A stretch of DNA of 58,145 nucleotides from Plantago elongata (taxonomy: Eukaryota; Streptophyta; Magnoliopsida; Lamiales; Plantaginaceae), in assembly GCA_036897095.1 (NCBI GenBank), contig JAYMSP010000320.1, forward strand, positions 1-58,145. The letters run 5' to 3'. A program made the translations under genes and the position numbers. Positions 1 to 13,295 of this stretch are shown here, one piece after another. Under the pieces are notes generated by a model. It was not told the origin of the DNA, ran no database searches, and saw nothing but the letters and a program-made list of their open reading frames with translations. Position 1 is the stretch's first letter; every line of letters begins with the position of its first letter.

Positions 1-108
1 CCCCTCTCTCTCGCGGGAGTAAAAATTCCCATGAAAGAGAGCTAATGAAACCAATTGAATAAAAGAACCAACAATTATACAGGACTGCTAATTCTAGCCG
101 CAGCTTTC

Positions 109-3100
109 TTATTTATTATCTTGCATTTCCTCTTCAGTTTTCCAGACAACATCGCGAAGGGAAGTTGATAGATTCTTGTAGAACTGCACAACACCAGAAA
201 AAATATCTTAGGTGCTGTTATTTTCAAGCCTTCAGGAAAAGAAATTATTCATCCAGATAAATAATTTATGATGACAAAAATGGCAACTACGTACCTTGTG
301 GAACTCCAAAGTGTCTCCTTTGGCCTTTCTGACCTCAACCATATGCAAAGAAGGAGCAACTTGAAGAATCTAATTTGAAGAGGAAATTTCATGTTAGCAA
401 GTAGTAGTAATATGAGGAAGATATGCCCGGTTCAGGCATGAAAGCAAATAAACAAAGTGAAATTAGTAAAAGATACCTCCGTAGCAATATTAAGGTTTCC
501 TTTCCTTCCAGCTTTTGAGTTTTCAAGCCTCATCTGGAGAAAGTAAGACGAAAATCATCAGAAGACGAAAAGAAAACTACACTTCAGATACTATTAAAGC
601 TCTTTTTAGTGATTGTCTGGTGCAGGCCGTGGAAGTGGAAAGTTATGGCAAAAGGGCCACAACTGAATTCATCCATACAATTCTTTACCCTTATTGTTTT
701 ATCATTTTCTCAACTGGCAGAGGAAATTAGGCCATCCAAGTTTCTAATTTAACACCATTGGTTCAGACTATTTAACACGGCAAAGCACAATTCTTGTTAT
801 GTCATGGTTCCGACACGATTATCACAAGGCACATTTATGATGTCTACTTGCAGACTCGGGAAAGCAGAGTTCTTATTATCCCATGCATTAAAAAAAAAGC
901 ACCACTACTTCTATTTGATTGTAGTGAAGCATACTTTTGCTGATTATTACAGACAAACAGAGAAATCAACACTACCTTGTAATTCTTGGTCTTAACATCA
1001 TAACCAAGAGGTTTCGCAGCTTGTTCGATTTTGCTAATTATCTCATCAGCTGGGCGTCTAGAAGTGAACCTTGTTTCCCGCTTATATCCCTGTAACCATT
1101 TCCACGAAAACAGCAGAATAAATGAAAGTAGAAACACACAGCACTGTGTATATTATCATTAGGATAAAAATCTGGCATTTTTACTTCTATCACATTAGTA
1201 ACAGTTAGGGAAAAAACAAAACCAACCTGTTCCGATCCAAACAAATTCTCAAGATTGAGACCTTTGGACATGGAAATCAACTCAAACGCATTCATAGCAA
1301 CTGGCTGCTCCTCCTTTTTCTCCATTACATGATGTTCCTGTTGTAAGAAGCCACATGAGATACTTTCACACATTAAAGTTATCAACTATAATATTCTAGC
1401 AAAACTAACCATACAAGTTTGGGTTCGAGGATTTACATGCACCTCAGAATCCTTAAACACAGCTTCAACATCATCCAAATTTGCATCTTCTTTCTCGTCA
1501 AATACTGGCTGTTTGTAGTCCTTTTTGAACCACTCATCCTCCAATATCTCAGAGATTGTAATACGCTGAAAAGAATGCACAGGTGAGAAAACTTAAACAC
1601 AATCCTGCAAAAAAGTAGCTGCAGATGAGAGCCTGCGAATATCAGTTTCTGTTTCTTACTTTCATAGGATTTGGATCCAGTATCCGAGTGATGAATTTCA
1701 TGGCACTGAAGGAGAGCCAAGGAGGGCATGTGAATTCGGCAGAACATATCTGTAAATGTTATGACAGAACTGGTTAAACCACTAAGGATATAAAAAAAGA
1801 CGTGCTGAAAGAACTGGAAGTCCGAAATTTACTCACTTTTTTGTAAAGGTTTATAAGATTAGAATCATCGAAGGGGAGGTAACCAGCAAGCAATACAAAG
1901 AGTATTACTCCACATGACCACACGTCTGCAGTTGCTCCATCATAACCTCGGTCATTTAGAACCTATTCAAACATAATCCCATGAATCAGATCACGGTAAT
2001 CGGTATACATTATACAAGGTCCAGAAAGACAAGAACAAAAAATGTTTTGAATACCTCAGGGGCAACATAATTAGGCGTTCCACATGTGGTATGCAGCAAA
2101 CCGTCATCCTGCCAAATTGGAGTTCCTTATGAATATGAACATGATATTACAACAAGACACAAAGCACGGACTGACAGCACAAGAGGACAGCTAGCAAGAT
2201 TGGGTTGCATATGTTCCTAGTTTAATCAGCCCAAAATATAAAATATATACAGACTTGCAAATTAAATCAGTTAAAGATCACAAATGAACAGAACGGCCCT
2301 TCAGGAGATTAATGCAATCAACTTTTCGGAAGAACTGAAATGAAAAGGTACTCTGAAAGAAGTATATGTCAGCTAGAAGATTTACCCTGACTTCCTTTGA
2401 CAGAGCACTTAACCCAAGATCGGATACTTTGAGGTTTCCAGCAGCATCCAGTAATAAGTTTTCTGGCTACATTGGAAAAGATAGAAAAGCAAGAAAGCAA
2501 TTACATGTTGTCCTTCAGCGATATCCAGTGTGAATGTACAGTAATCTTTGTGCGATCTTTCTATGACAATATCATACTATATACCTTTAGATCTCTGTGG
2601 AATACTCCCCGACTATGACAATAATCGACAGCATTAATAAGTTGCTGAAAGTACTTTCTTGCTTCATCTTCTCGCATCCTTCCTTGATTTACCTTTACGC
2701 AAGCAGACAATTTTTATTTCAGAAATCAGATACCAATATGCTTTATTGATATACGTAGATGACTAAATTGGATGGTCCGAAATTACAAATAAGCAGTTAA
2801 AAGTAAAAGGAGTTCCATAATAAGCATTTGTATTTGAATCATCCCTCTCCATTACTAACTTAAGTAACATGATTAAATTGGACTAGTTGCTAAAGTTAAC
2901 AGGTTCGTGTCTTACAATTTTGTCAAAGAGCTCTCCCCCAGTCACGAATTCCAAAATAATAAATATCTTGGTCTTGCTTGCCATCACCTGAACAGAGGCA
3001 ATATTAATAGTCATGAGACAAGATCCAAGAGAGCCAAGGAATTAGAGATAGAAATGAGTATTATTCAGCTCTGAAAGCATTTAAAATGCCAGAGTTAAAA

Positions 3101-3469
3101 AGTGCAAGAGAACAAGATTAACCTCGTACAGTCGAACAACATTGGGATGCTTTATAAGTTTCATGGTTGCTATTTCTCGTCTAATCTGCCACAGAAGGCA
3201 GGTTAGTACCATCATAAACTAAGTACCAACTTATGCATTAGCTAGGTGAACGACAATCAGAACTCCACTCAAGGTTTGTTGAGCCAGAAAATGTCTACCT
3301 GTTCAGCCATTTTGTGCTTGAGCACCTTATCCTTGTCAAGTATCTTGATAGCCACAGGCTCTCCGGTCTCGGAATTTCTAGCGAACTTAACTTTCGCAAA
3401 CGAGCCCTCACCAATTGTCCTTCCGACCTCATACTTCCCAATTCTGCGCTTAATCGTGGATTTACTCAT
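109..3469 (-). CDS. CIPK3: CBL-interacting protein kinase, CIPK3-like, 14 coding exons
   Basis: Ser/Thr kinase of the SnRK3 family, which is activated by Ca2+-bound CBL sensors and acts in Ca2+/ABA/stress and ion-homeostasis signalling. Exons (minus): 3469-3299, 3185-3123, 2987-2916, 2692-2585, 2466-2386, 2108-2055, 1962-1837, 1749-1660, 1565-1410, 1337-1227, 1089-976, 533-477, 369-295, 183-109; 450 residues in an open frame. Seen: glycine loop GEGSFAKV (20-27), Lys42, HRD at 134-136, [13 protein letters not shown] ending the activation loop (171-183), NAF motif at 323-325, and a C-terminal PPI-type region (RRPADEII, about 350 onward). Intron-rich structure and wording ([30 protein letters not shown]) match CIPK3 better than CIPK9, CIPK23 or SOS2, from memory. 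The activation segment has DLG (154-156) where the family has DFG. The start chosen is MSKSTIKRR, just upstream of the kinase domain. Exact paralogue assignment is inference. Confidence 0.93.
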
Positions 3470-3516
3470 TTTTTGTTGATTCCTCTTTCTCGGTATGTTC
3501 ACTAGGATTTTTCTGC

Positions 3517-4329
3517 ACAGACACACTTCTCAACTCAGAAAGAATTCCTGAACAAACATTGCAAACAAATACACAGTCTGACACATTATCTCAAATGAAC
3601 ATAAGAACATGGGCAATAATCCAAAAGATAGGGGCAATGGAGTGCCAATGGAGCCTAACAAGATTGTATCATGGAACAATAAACTTCAACTAAAAATGAA
3701 ACAGTATCTTAAGTAACTGAATTGAAACATACTACAAAGTAGCAGTAAAATTGCAATGTGTCTTAGTAGATGCAGTGAGCTGAACACCAATTAAACTACA
3801 AATGGTTACACAATTGAAGCATTTCAGACACTACAATATACCCAATATACACAGATAACAGATTGAGCTAGCATAAATCTATGGCATAGAGTAGAGATCA
3901 AACAACTTACAGGCTCTACTTGCAGACAGCTAGCTTCAACAACCCACAAGCACAACAACCAGCAAGAATCCCAACTCAATTATCCTCACAAAAAGCTAAA
4001 TAGGCCTCAACTTTCCAACAAACTCACACCAAAACTGCAGCCTAACCAAAGAAAGCTCCCAAATTCCGCAAATTAAAGTACAAATCAAGAAAGACAGCAC
4101 TCAGAAAAAGAAAACAATTCAGTAGTAGTAACCGAATCCCAGAAAAAAGAAACCACTTTCAAGTTTCCACATGCACCGAGTTTAATGTATTCTTAAAAAC
4201 ATGTGCTTGCAAGCAAAATGGACTTTTCAATAATCAATACTGTAGTGCTGATTATAAAATGTGCAAGTTGGAGCTCAGCTAAGAACAAGAGATAGAAAGA
4301 GAATATGAATAGCTCGAATGAGGATATAC
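3517..4329 (-). other. Probable 5'-UTR intron of the CIPK3-like gene
   Basis: No coding frame is visible upstream of the kinase start. On the minus strand a GTATAT donor at 4329 and a TGCAG-type acceptor near 3516, just upstream of the start codon, would remove this AT-rich stretch as a leader intron, placing the first exon around 4330-4550. This is inferred from splice-like sites only; an unspliced long leader or a nearer promoter is also possible. Confidence 0.35.
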
Positions 4330-4559
4330 TTGGGCTAAACCGGCTCTTGGAGTCCAAATGGGTCGAACAAAATTATCTCCAGTTTGATTGCTATCAAGAA
4401 ATCAAAAGAAAAGAAAAGAAAAGAAATTGATTGAAATTGAAATCGAAATTAATCAATAGCCTCCGAATCTGGGTCAGTTGATTCAAGAAGAGGGACCCAT
4501 AAGAAAAACCCAATTTCTGCTCTAATTCCGACTTGTATCCGACTCATACGATTAATATT

Positions 4560-7000
4560 GTCTAGCAATGTATCTAAACCTACTCTAATTTCACTATAAG
4601 CCATGGTTTCGCTACTGACGATTTACGAATATTATATGGCTAAGTTTATATGATTGCTGTCATTATCATGGCATAAACATCCAAAACAGTGTGATCAAGT
4701 TATCAACGATTATTATCATAAATAAAGTATAGTTGGTTGGAGGAATGAATAGAAGAAATTGGAAATTGGGATTTTGTTTTCAGATCTGAATATCAGGTAC
4801 ACGTTTAAGGCATGGAGGTGGGTCAGAGAGATGGTATGTAGAGACGAAACCGTACGCAATTTGCATGTTCTTGGTACAGTGAGTACGTAAGACATGACAC
4901 CATCAACCCTTTTTTTTTATCGGTTCGGGAGAGAAAATTCACCAGTTTAAGACACACATGTTTTGTACTTGTCCCGTTGTCCGGTCCGACCACGATGCAA
5001 GTTTTTAACTTTTAAGATATGTGGGAGGCAGAGTCTATTGCAGGCAGGGGATATACGTGGCAGCTTCGGTTTTGAGCCCAATCGACATGTATTTAGACGT
5101 GGGAGAGGGATGTCGTTGGAGTTGGAGGCGGTCCACGTTGAATTTAAAAGCTTTTAAATTTTAACATTTTAATTTGTAAATTTTTATCCAATGTGTGGCT
5201 TACAATCACTATAGATTGCAGTTTTTATCCTGCCCCATGAATATGATAGATTACAGTGTCACGATGCATGCCATCGGTTGTTTAATAACCAAATGGATTT
5301 CTTCTTTTTTGAGTAACTGTAGCTTCAACAGATACAAGCAAGATGGAGCTGTGTGCCTTTTTTTAACAATAGTTCATAAACTATACAATTATTTTAATCA
5401 TTTTTTAATCACCAAACTGAATTGGTTACCTTAACTTACTGTATCTAACTTGTTAAAATAGTACTTATATATACATTAGTACTTATACTAGTATTTCTTA
5501 AGAGAATCATATAGCATGAACATGACTAAAGGACATGGTCTCCTATATTGATTGGGGGGTAGGTTTGATAACACCGTCTTAGTCTTGTTTATCATGAACG
5601 GTTTATTATACCGTTAGAGTGGATATCTCCCCACTTAAATTGAATATTTTATACACAAAAAAAAATTCAATTTCAGGTGAAAAAATCAACTCAAATTCTA
5701 TATCAATCAGTGCTTTAGGCATCTAAGCATTTAGAATTTTAGATTAGCCTTTTAGAAATATATAATCATGATTCATGTGAATTAAATAGTAGACTTTCAG
5801 ACTAATAATTGAATATCCATGCACGCAAGAACAAGTCGAATATTATTTTCATATCTACTTTATTTCTTGTGTGTCTGCATATAACGATCCGGGTAAATCA
5901 TTTAAATTCGGTTACTTGAGCCCACATAGTTACACATATCATGAATATGTGGGTCACATACATAACACTAATAAAATATCGTTCACTTTAAATCGAAATC
6001 CATACGAATTTATTATTTATATACGTTCCATCCATTTTATTCAATCAATGTAATATAGTGTATATTACATCACAATTTGTAACGAGGGTCGGTGGTTACT
6101 CGTTAGATATTTTATGAATGTATACTAGTATATCCATCACATAAACACAAAATTAAAGATAGGACATGTTTTATTCCGCGCACCTTGAACCCATCCTTCC
6201 ACATACCGTGTTATTTCACTGTGAGCCCCATAAAGTTGCTATATGCAACGATCAAGTTTAACTCATCTATCTATTTACTTTTATAAAAACGAAGACTACC
6301 CGATTAGTTTGCGGACCAACATAATTTTTCATTTTACCCTTTATTTAACATATTTTTTTCCTTCACACATTATACACATAGTTTATTCTATATTACATTC
6401 TAATTTATACTTCATTGTAATTTATTAATTTATAATTTTTATAGTAAAAAAATAATTTAAAAATTCGTACGCATGGCCGGGTGTCAATTTTATAATGGAG
6501 ATAAAAAGGCCTGGGAATACTATATATTGGACTTGGACCTGATCTTCGCGAGATCAATAATGGGAAAATTCGTGCTAGAGGCCTAATTGTGAAAAAAATT
6601 CTAAAAACTGACCAGGGAAATGAATGTTTGTAAAAAATGACCTGAAACTGTATATAGTGTGTCAATGATACATTTTTCACACCTAAACTGTTTATTTAGT
6701 GCGACTATATACATGTTTTTATTGTATCATAGAATACAAATAATACATCGATCATTTAAAAAAAACAATTCAAATACGTTACTGGCCCGTAAAGCTCCAA
6801 TTGATTCTCCACTACACTGGGCCTCTTCCAGGCCAATACTTATCTGACTGATTGAAAACAAAAGCCCAATGGGTTTAATTAGAGACAGGGCTATTACTTC
6901 TCAAAAGCCTACATTGTCACATCAAGGGCCCAAAGGCCCTTTACACGAATCATCTTCGCCACTAACAATTTTCCAATTTCAGTAAAAACTCTTTTCTCAA
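4560..7000. other. Divergent intergenic region between CIPK3 and CSN2
   Basis: AT-rich, with only short chance ORFs and no recognisable protein. It should hold the promoters of both outward-facing genes, but I could not place a convincing TATA box for either. A stretch at about 5625-5715 is a diverged match to about 45090-45175 (both contain ACTCAAATTCTAT followed by CTCAATCAG or ATCAATCAG), so a dispersed repeat lies here. Confidence 0.5.
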
Positions 7001-7047
7001 AATCAAATCAAAATCCCTTGTTCCTTGTTGTCGAATCGCAAACCACC

Positions 7048-10000
7048 ATGGGTTCAGGTAACACATTCTCTCCTCACGCTTCATCGAGTTCACGTCATTC
7101 TTCTCGTTTGCTGAATATCGCTATTTTTTGCAGATGCTGATATGGAAGACTATGGGTTCGAGTACTCAGACGATGAGCCGGAGGAACAGGACGTTGATAT
7201 CGAGAACCAGTATTACAATTCCAAGGGTACGATTTATGCGCATATGTTGTAATATTCTGCTTGATCGTGTGTTTGCATTTTTTAGGTGTTGTTAAGTTCG
7301 TCTCTCGCGCTTGAGGTACTTCTAGCTGTGTTTTTTGTGATGTTTTCTTGTAGATGCTGCAGTTTTTGCTTATGTTTGAGTTACCGATGAACATTGAAGT
7401 ATTTCTGTTAGGTTGCATTTGGTTGATGGCTAAATATCGAATCGAGTATTTGCATTCCCTTACTGCTTGTTTGTCTCTCGTGTTTGAGAGACCTTTAGCT
7501 GTGTATTGTAGATACACTGTAATTTGATTGATGACTAATATTGAAATAATCTGTTTGACGTGTATTTGCATTTTTTGGGTGCTTGTTAAGTTCGTCTGTC
7601 GCGTCTGAGAAATCTCTAGCTGTGTATTGGTGATGTTTCCATGTAGATGTTATTTTTGCTTATGCTTGAGCTACTGATGACCAATGAAGTATTCTGTCAG
7701 GATGCATTACAAATACACTGTAGTGTTGTAACTAGGAATGCTTAACACTAAAGTGAATAACTAGGTTTGCACTGTGCACTTGTCAGGATGCATTGCAAAT
7801 ACACTGCGATGCTAACTTTATTCTTTTTTCTTTTCTATTTCAATTATTTGTGGCTATTAGGAATGGTTGAAACGGAGCCCGAAGCAGCACTTGAAGGTTT
7901 CAGGGAAGTGGTGCGGATGGAACCTGAAAAGGCCGAATGGTTAGTTCTCAGTTCATAGCTCTTTGATACTTGTTAGTATTTTACAAAGTGGGGAATTCAG
8001 GAGCGAAATTCACGGGGGTCCAGGCTTGATAGTCTGAAGGTCAGGCGGATATATTTACTGTATATTAGTAACTATGTATGGTAATCTCAGGGGATCTAGT
8101 GACCCCACATTGTCAGGTGATTGTAGTGCATAGGCTAGAGAAATTAGTACTTAATTGATGTTTTTATAGTTTAACTGGGGGCTTGCATGTTTGTTGATGT
8201 ATAAATCCATACATATATGGAAATTAGTACTTGTTTAATGTTTCTATAGATCACTGGGGGCTAGTTAGTTTGGTTTGTGACATTTGCCGTGATGCATAAA
8301 TCCATCCATGATAATAGGAGCAAGATATTTCCATCAACGGAAGTTTTTGTCAGAAGTATGATAATTGTTCCCAACGATATTCTCTACCATCCGTGTGTTC
8401 TTAGTTTTGCTAAATTCGACCGTGTCTGTGATCTTAAAGCAGCAATGATGGTCGATAAATGTTCTTGATGGACTGTCCTTGACTGCATACTTAAATGTTT
8501 GCTTCAGGGGATTCAAGGCATTAAAACAGACTGTTAAGCTTTACTATAAGCTCGGAAAGTACAAAGAGATGATGGATGCTTACAGAGAAATGTTGACCTA
8601 TATAAAGTCAGCAGTGACCCGGAACTACAGCGAGAAATGTATAAATGGCCTTATGGATTTTATTTCTGTATCTGCTAGTCAGAACTTCGGTTTGTTGCAA
8701 GACTTTTACCAGAACACCTTGAAGGCCCTTGAAGAGGCAAAGAATGAGGTAGATACCTGTGCTTCATTAATACTGTGAGCTTTCTTCGTGTTGCCTATAA
8801 AATCTCACGTGTCCACTATTTTGCAGAGGCTCTGGTTCAAGACCAACCTAAAGCTTTGCAATATATGGTTTGATATCGGAGAATATGGTCGATTGAGTAA
8901 GGTATTGTTTAGAATTTAGAATACTGATCAGATATGGTTTTGGTGCAATTTGAGTGTCTGACTTGTCATATCTGTTATCTGATCAGATTTTGAAGGAGCT
9001 TCACAAATCATGCAAAAAGGAAGATGGTACTGATGATCAGAAGAAAGGAACACAGTTATTGGAAGTGTATGCAATTGAGATTCAGATGTACACTGAGACT
9101 AAAAACAACAAAAAGTTGAAGGTGAGTTGGTTCTTTGCATAGACTGTGTGTGGAATATCATGTATTGGGATTGTTTTAGATTGTAAAGATCCTCTTATTA
9201 TGCCTTCAGATTATGTTCTATACTCTTCCTATTTCCCGTTGTAACTGGAACAGCTCCCTTGTTTGGCATCCATTTTTCCCTGAATATTCGTAAGAAAAAT
9301 GATTTTTGCGTCTGCCTTTCTTTCCTCTACCATCTGTTTATACATTATGGTGAGAAGATGGTACATCCTCTGCCCCGGAACAGCTTTCTGGTTTCCTCTA
9401 CCACTGGTTTACTAATTGACTCTACATATGCGGTGTGCTTGGAGCTGTTTATGTTATCTCTCTGATTGCATTCAGCTCCGAGGATAAGTTTCTTCTATCA
9501 GTTCAGATTTCATGAAAGTCCTCATGCAATTTTAATCATCTAATCGGCCACTTGATTGCTGGATATCCTGCAGGAATTATATCTGAAGGCACTATCTGTT
9601 AAATCAGCTATACCTCATCCAAGAATCATGGGGATAATTCGTGAATGTGGTGGAAAAATGCATATGGCAGAGCGCCAATGGGCAGATGCAGCTACTGATT
9701 TCTTCGAAGCTTTCAAGAATTATGATGAAGCGGGAAACCACCGTCGTATCCAATGTCTCAAGTATGTCCTGAATTTATTACTTAGTGTATTTATGTATTG
9801 CTTACGTTAAGAAGGACTGTTTATTTACAAGTATTTACCTATAATTGAAAAAATTAATGCATTCTTGTCAGTTGTCAGTACGTAATTAGACCTGAAGGTT
9901 TTATTCGACTGAGGTTTGAAGCTCTTATGCTTACATACTGTAAATCTGAGTATTTTATTACATAGACATGTAGTTCAGTATGATGGCTGATAACTTGGTT

Positions 10001-11551
10001 ATGCATGTCAAGTAAATTAAACTTTAAGACGAAGGATGGGTGATGTCATTTTAAGGAGAAGTGGAAATGTTGATCATCAGAGCAGATGGGTTAGATTGTT
10101 ACATGATATTGGGAGAGTTGTTAAATGAAGGCAACTACTTCCAGCCTTTTAATTATCTTTGCATAGTGGTGTATATGATAACTTGTGTAATGCTATACGT
10201 AAAAAGACTCATGTTTGAAAACTGCTCGACACCCGTTTCTGGGTGTGTATTAATAGTTCCACTGATGAAAATCTTAGACATCACATGACAAAACCCAGGC
10301 TTTTGTGTTCTTAGCTTATACGGTCCCTATGAATCAGGTGTTGCATTTTTATATAGGGTTTCTTTACTATTGGATGAAATTGATGTCCGATATACTGTTC
10401 ATGCTATCATGATACTGTTGCTGGAATTGTCCCTTCATACTCATTAGTGTAATCTTTATGGTGTGCTGCTTTTCTAAGGGGCTGATTGGGCTGGCATTTT
10501 CTTTGCCAGGTACTTGGTTCTCGCGAATATGCTGATGGAATCACAGGTCAACCCTTTTGATGGTCAAGAAGCAAAGCCGTATGTAAAAATACTTTTAGCA
10601 CATCTGGTTTGCTCTCATCTACATAATTGTACACCAGTCTCACATTCCTTGCCTGCCTTGTAGATACAAAAATGATCCAGAGATTACAGCAATGACAAAC
10701 CTAATTGCTGCATATCAGCGAAATGAGATTTTGGAGTTTGAGAAAATTCTGAAGGTACATTTGTTAATCTAAAGTACTTTCCCCTCCATCTTATCGGTGG
10801 GTCCTAACTCCTAAAGCAAGCATTGTTCGTAATTTCACAGAGTAACAGAGGGACAATAATGGACGATCCATTCATCCGGAATTATATTGAAGATCTATTG
10901 AAGAATGTGAGAACGCAGGTTTTACTTAAGCTCATCAAGCCTTACACAAGAATTCGGATCCCATTTATCTCGAAGGTAAGGAACAGTTTTCATCTTCGCA
11001 GGACTTCCCATGTTTCTCTCGTCCCAATCACCTTATTATCTTTTTCCTTGCCTTCCGGAGGGTAAAGGAGAAAACACTAGGTGTATGTATATGCTGTATC
11101 TGCTTTTCAGTTAATCATCTATATTCCAAAGTCCAAAGTCCATACAATTATGGATTCGTGAATTGATATTGAACTAGCATACATTCTTAATTAAGCACTC
11201 ACTTTCTTTCTAAAACACTGTGATGCAGGAGCTTAATGTGCCGGAAAAAGATGTAGAGAACTTGTTGGTTTCTCTGATCTTGGATAACCGAATCGATGGG
11301 CATATTGATCAAGTGAACCGACTCTTGGAGCGTGGCGACAGGTTTGTGATCAACTTATTTTTTTACGTTGTCCTTGTTATAGAATCTTACATTTCCTCCT
11401 TGTTTTCCTACGACCTTTGTGCTAGAATCTTACTTTTTCTCCTTGGTTTCCTACGAACAGGTCGAAGGGAATGAAGAAGTATACTGCTATAGACAAATGG
11501 AACACGGCGCTTAAATCCTTGTACCAAACCATTGACAACCGAGTCTGTTGA
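7048..11551 (+). CDS. CSN2: COP9 signalosome complex subunit 2, 12 exons
   Basis: CSN2 (FUS12 in Arabidopsis) is a scaffold subunit of the COP9 signalosome, which removes NEDD8/RUB1 from cullins in the nucleus and so tunes CRL ubiquitin ligases, photomorphogenesis and hormone responses. Exons: 7048-7057, 7134-7226, 7861-7939, 8508-8748, 8827-8901, 8987-9121, 9574-9761, 10510-10578, 10664-10754, 10841-10975, 11229-11341, 11461-11551. The joined frame is open and gives 439 residues, the Arabidopsis length as I remember it. Seen: the acidic N-terminus [19 protein letters not shown], helical-repeat segments such as [32 protein letters not shown], and the C-terminal PCI region (about 300-410) with [17 protein letters not shown]. 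The first exon codes only MGS plus one base, so a gene finder could miss it. Identity is near certain; exon borders were checked by phase. Confidence 0.97.
7284..7708 (+). repeat. Diverged tandem duplication inside CSN2 intron 2
   Basis: Intron 2 carries two related blocks, about 7284-7422 and 7572-7708, sharing in order GTTAAGTTCGTCT, TCTAGCTGTGT, GTGATGTTT, TTGCTTATG and GATGCATT or GTTGCATT, offset by about 289 bases, with a partial copy between them. A shorter motif, CAGGATGCATT followed by AAATACACTG, also recurs at about 7700 and 7787. Non-coding. Confidence 0.6.
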
Positions 11552-12592
11552 AATTGAAACCCAGGAAAATACGAAATAGAAGTGTTTTACTGTGCTAAAA
11601 TGGTTAATGTCGTGTGTAGGCCTTATATTGTATATTTTGCCCTCTTGTGATCCTATCCCATCTATGCCGTTGAGTTTAATTGGTGCATTTATCTAGTAGA
11701 TAGTAACTGAAATGGTCCTGCTTGATGTTTGCACAAACAGGGTATAGAGTTTTGATGCAGCTGGCTGAAAATTCGAATCAGGTCGAAATTATCTGACCTC
11801 GACCCGTTTGTGCTTTTTTACTTGTCATCATCTTAAGAATGTTTGATGCTCCGTCTTTGTTGGTTTTGGTTTCAAACTCACTCGTAGATGTATTAGACGA
11901 CAAGGTCCAAATTATTAGTATTATCAAGGGAAATGTTCAGGTAAAAAACGTGGGTGTGATACTGTGAATTGTGGTGTTAGGGCATAGATGTGTGCTTGAG
12001 GTCAAAGATCTACTGAAATGGTCGACCTCGTAAATCACGTGAAGTGTGTCTGCTACTCGATAAAAGTATAATTCATCATTTGAAATTATTATGATTGTGA
12101 ATCACGTGTAAAAATTAAGCGTGGAAGTAAATCTCAATAAATATTTGGGAACCCCTAGGCTTTACACTAATATGCTAACTATCAATGATAGTAGCATACT
12201 AATCCCTAATTATAGCTCGTCCTCCTACTGAAGATACCATTACTTTAGTGTGGGACGCTACCACCTTAGAGTTCTGTAAACCTACTTTTGACTATGTGAA
12301 AATACAATTTCCATATAAAATATTTGTTTAAGATGTAACTTGTTCTCAAAGTTTTAAAAAAAGTAAATGCAATATTTTATAAGCAATTCATTACATGAAT
12401 TTCGCGCTCCACTAGGCAAATTGGAAATTTGGAGCTTGAGCTATATTAAGGCCTTGTTCCAAAATGTTATAGTCGGAGATAATCTAAATTTTACCTCACA
12501 CTGTTATGATATTAATAAATAATAAACGTATTAAACGAACTGTTAAGTTTTATCAAATGATCCACAGTTTCATCCCGACATGCAAAAGCCCA
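11552..12592. other. CSN2 3' flank, no gene seen
   Basis: Holds the CSN2 3'-UTR (AT-rich, roughly to 11750) and then AT-rich DNA with no coding potential or repeat that I recognise, ending at the 8-bp target site of the hAT-type element. Confidence 0.5.
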
Positions 12593-12600
12593 CTTTGCAT

Positions 12601-13287
12601 TAGTGCTCTCAATGGGTAGGGTCTTACCCATTTAATTGCAAAGGGTTTGGGTCCAGACCCTACCCTGACCTAGACCCTTATGCTCTCAACCGATAAGGGT
12701 CTAGACCTGAACCTTACCCAAGACACTACTAGACCCTTTTAGTAACAGGGTCAGGGTCGGGTCCGTTATAAACCTGGACCCTTATTAAACCCGAACCTTG
12801 AAATTGGACCCGGACCCGAATTTTAGGGTCGGGTAGGGTCTAGACCTGTTTAGATCCTCTTTTTTTTTTTTTTTTTTTTTTTACTTCTTCAAAATTTACA
12901 TATAATGCATTATAAAAATGTGAACGTGCATAATATTTAATTGCTATGATTTAAAAATATATAAATGTTATTTATTTGTAATTTGAAGATGAAGTTCAAA
13001 ATTGTTTATTTTAAAAGTTCATATGAGAAGTACACTAATCCTACTCTTATACTATATATAAATTAATTATAATGTCTATATAAAATTACATATAATTTCA
13101 ATTGGAAAAAAGGCAAAAAAAAAAAAGAAAAATGAATCCAACCGGGTTCAAACTCTACCCGCCCCTAAACTTCGAGTCCGGGTTCGGTATGATGTTTCAG
13201 GTCCAAGTAAGGGTCCAAGTATGGACCCGGATCCTTATATATTAAAGGGTCCAGGGTAGGGTCCAGACCAACCCATTGAGAGCACTA
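12601..13287. mobile_element. Non-autonomous hAT-type element, 687 bp
   Basis: Perfect 17-bp terminal inverted repeats TAGTGCTCTCAATGGGT (12601-12617 and the complement at 13271-13287). The element is flanked by an exact 8-bp direct repeat CTTTGCAT (12593-12600 and 13288-13295). An 8-bp duplication plus ends fitting the YARNG rule is the hAT hallmark. Subterminal regions carry many copies of AGGGTC or GGACCC-type motifs in both orientations, as expected for transposase binding sites. The middle is AT-rich with a T tract of about 22 near 12860, and there is no transposase ORF. The intact target site suggests a fairly recent insertion. Confidence 0.9.
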
Positions 13288-13295
13288 CTTTGCAT

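Noticed and set aside
5871-6850. Several short ORFs in the CIPK3-CSN2 gap
   Set aside because: AT-rich translations with no domain, splice context or repeated occurrence; consistent with chance.
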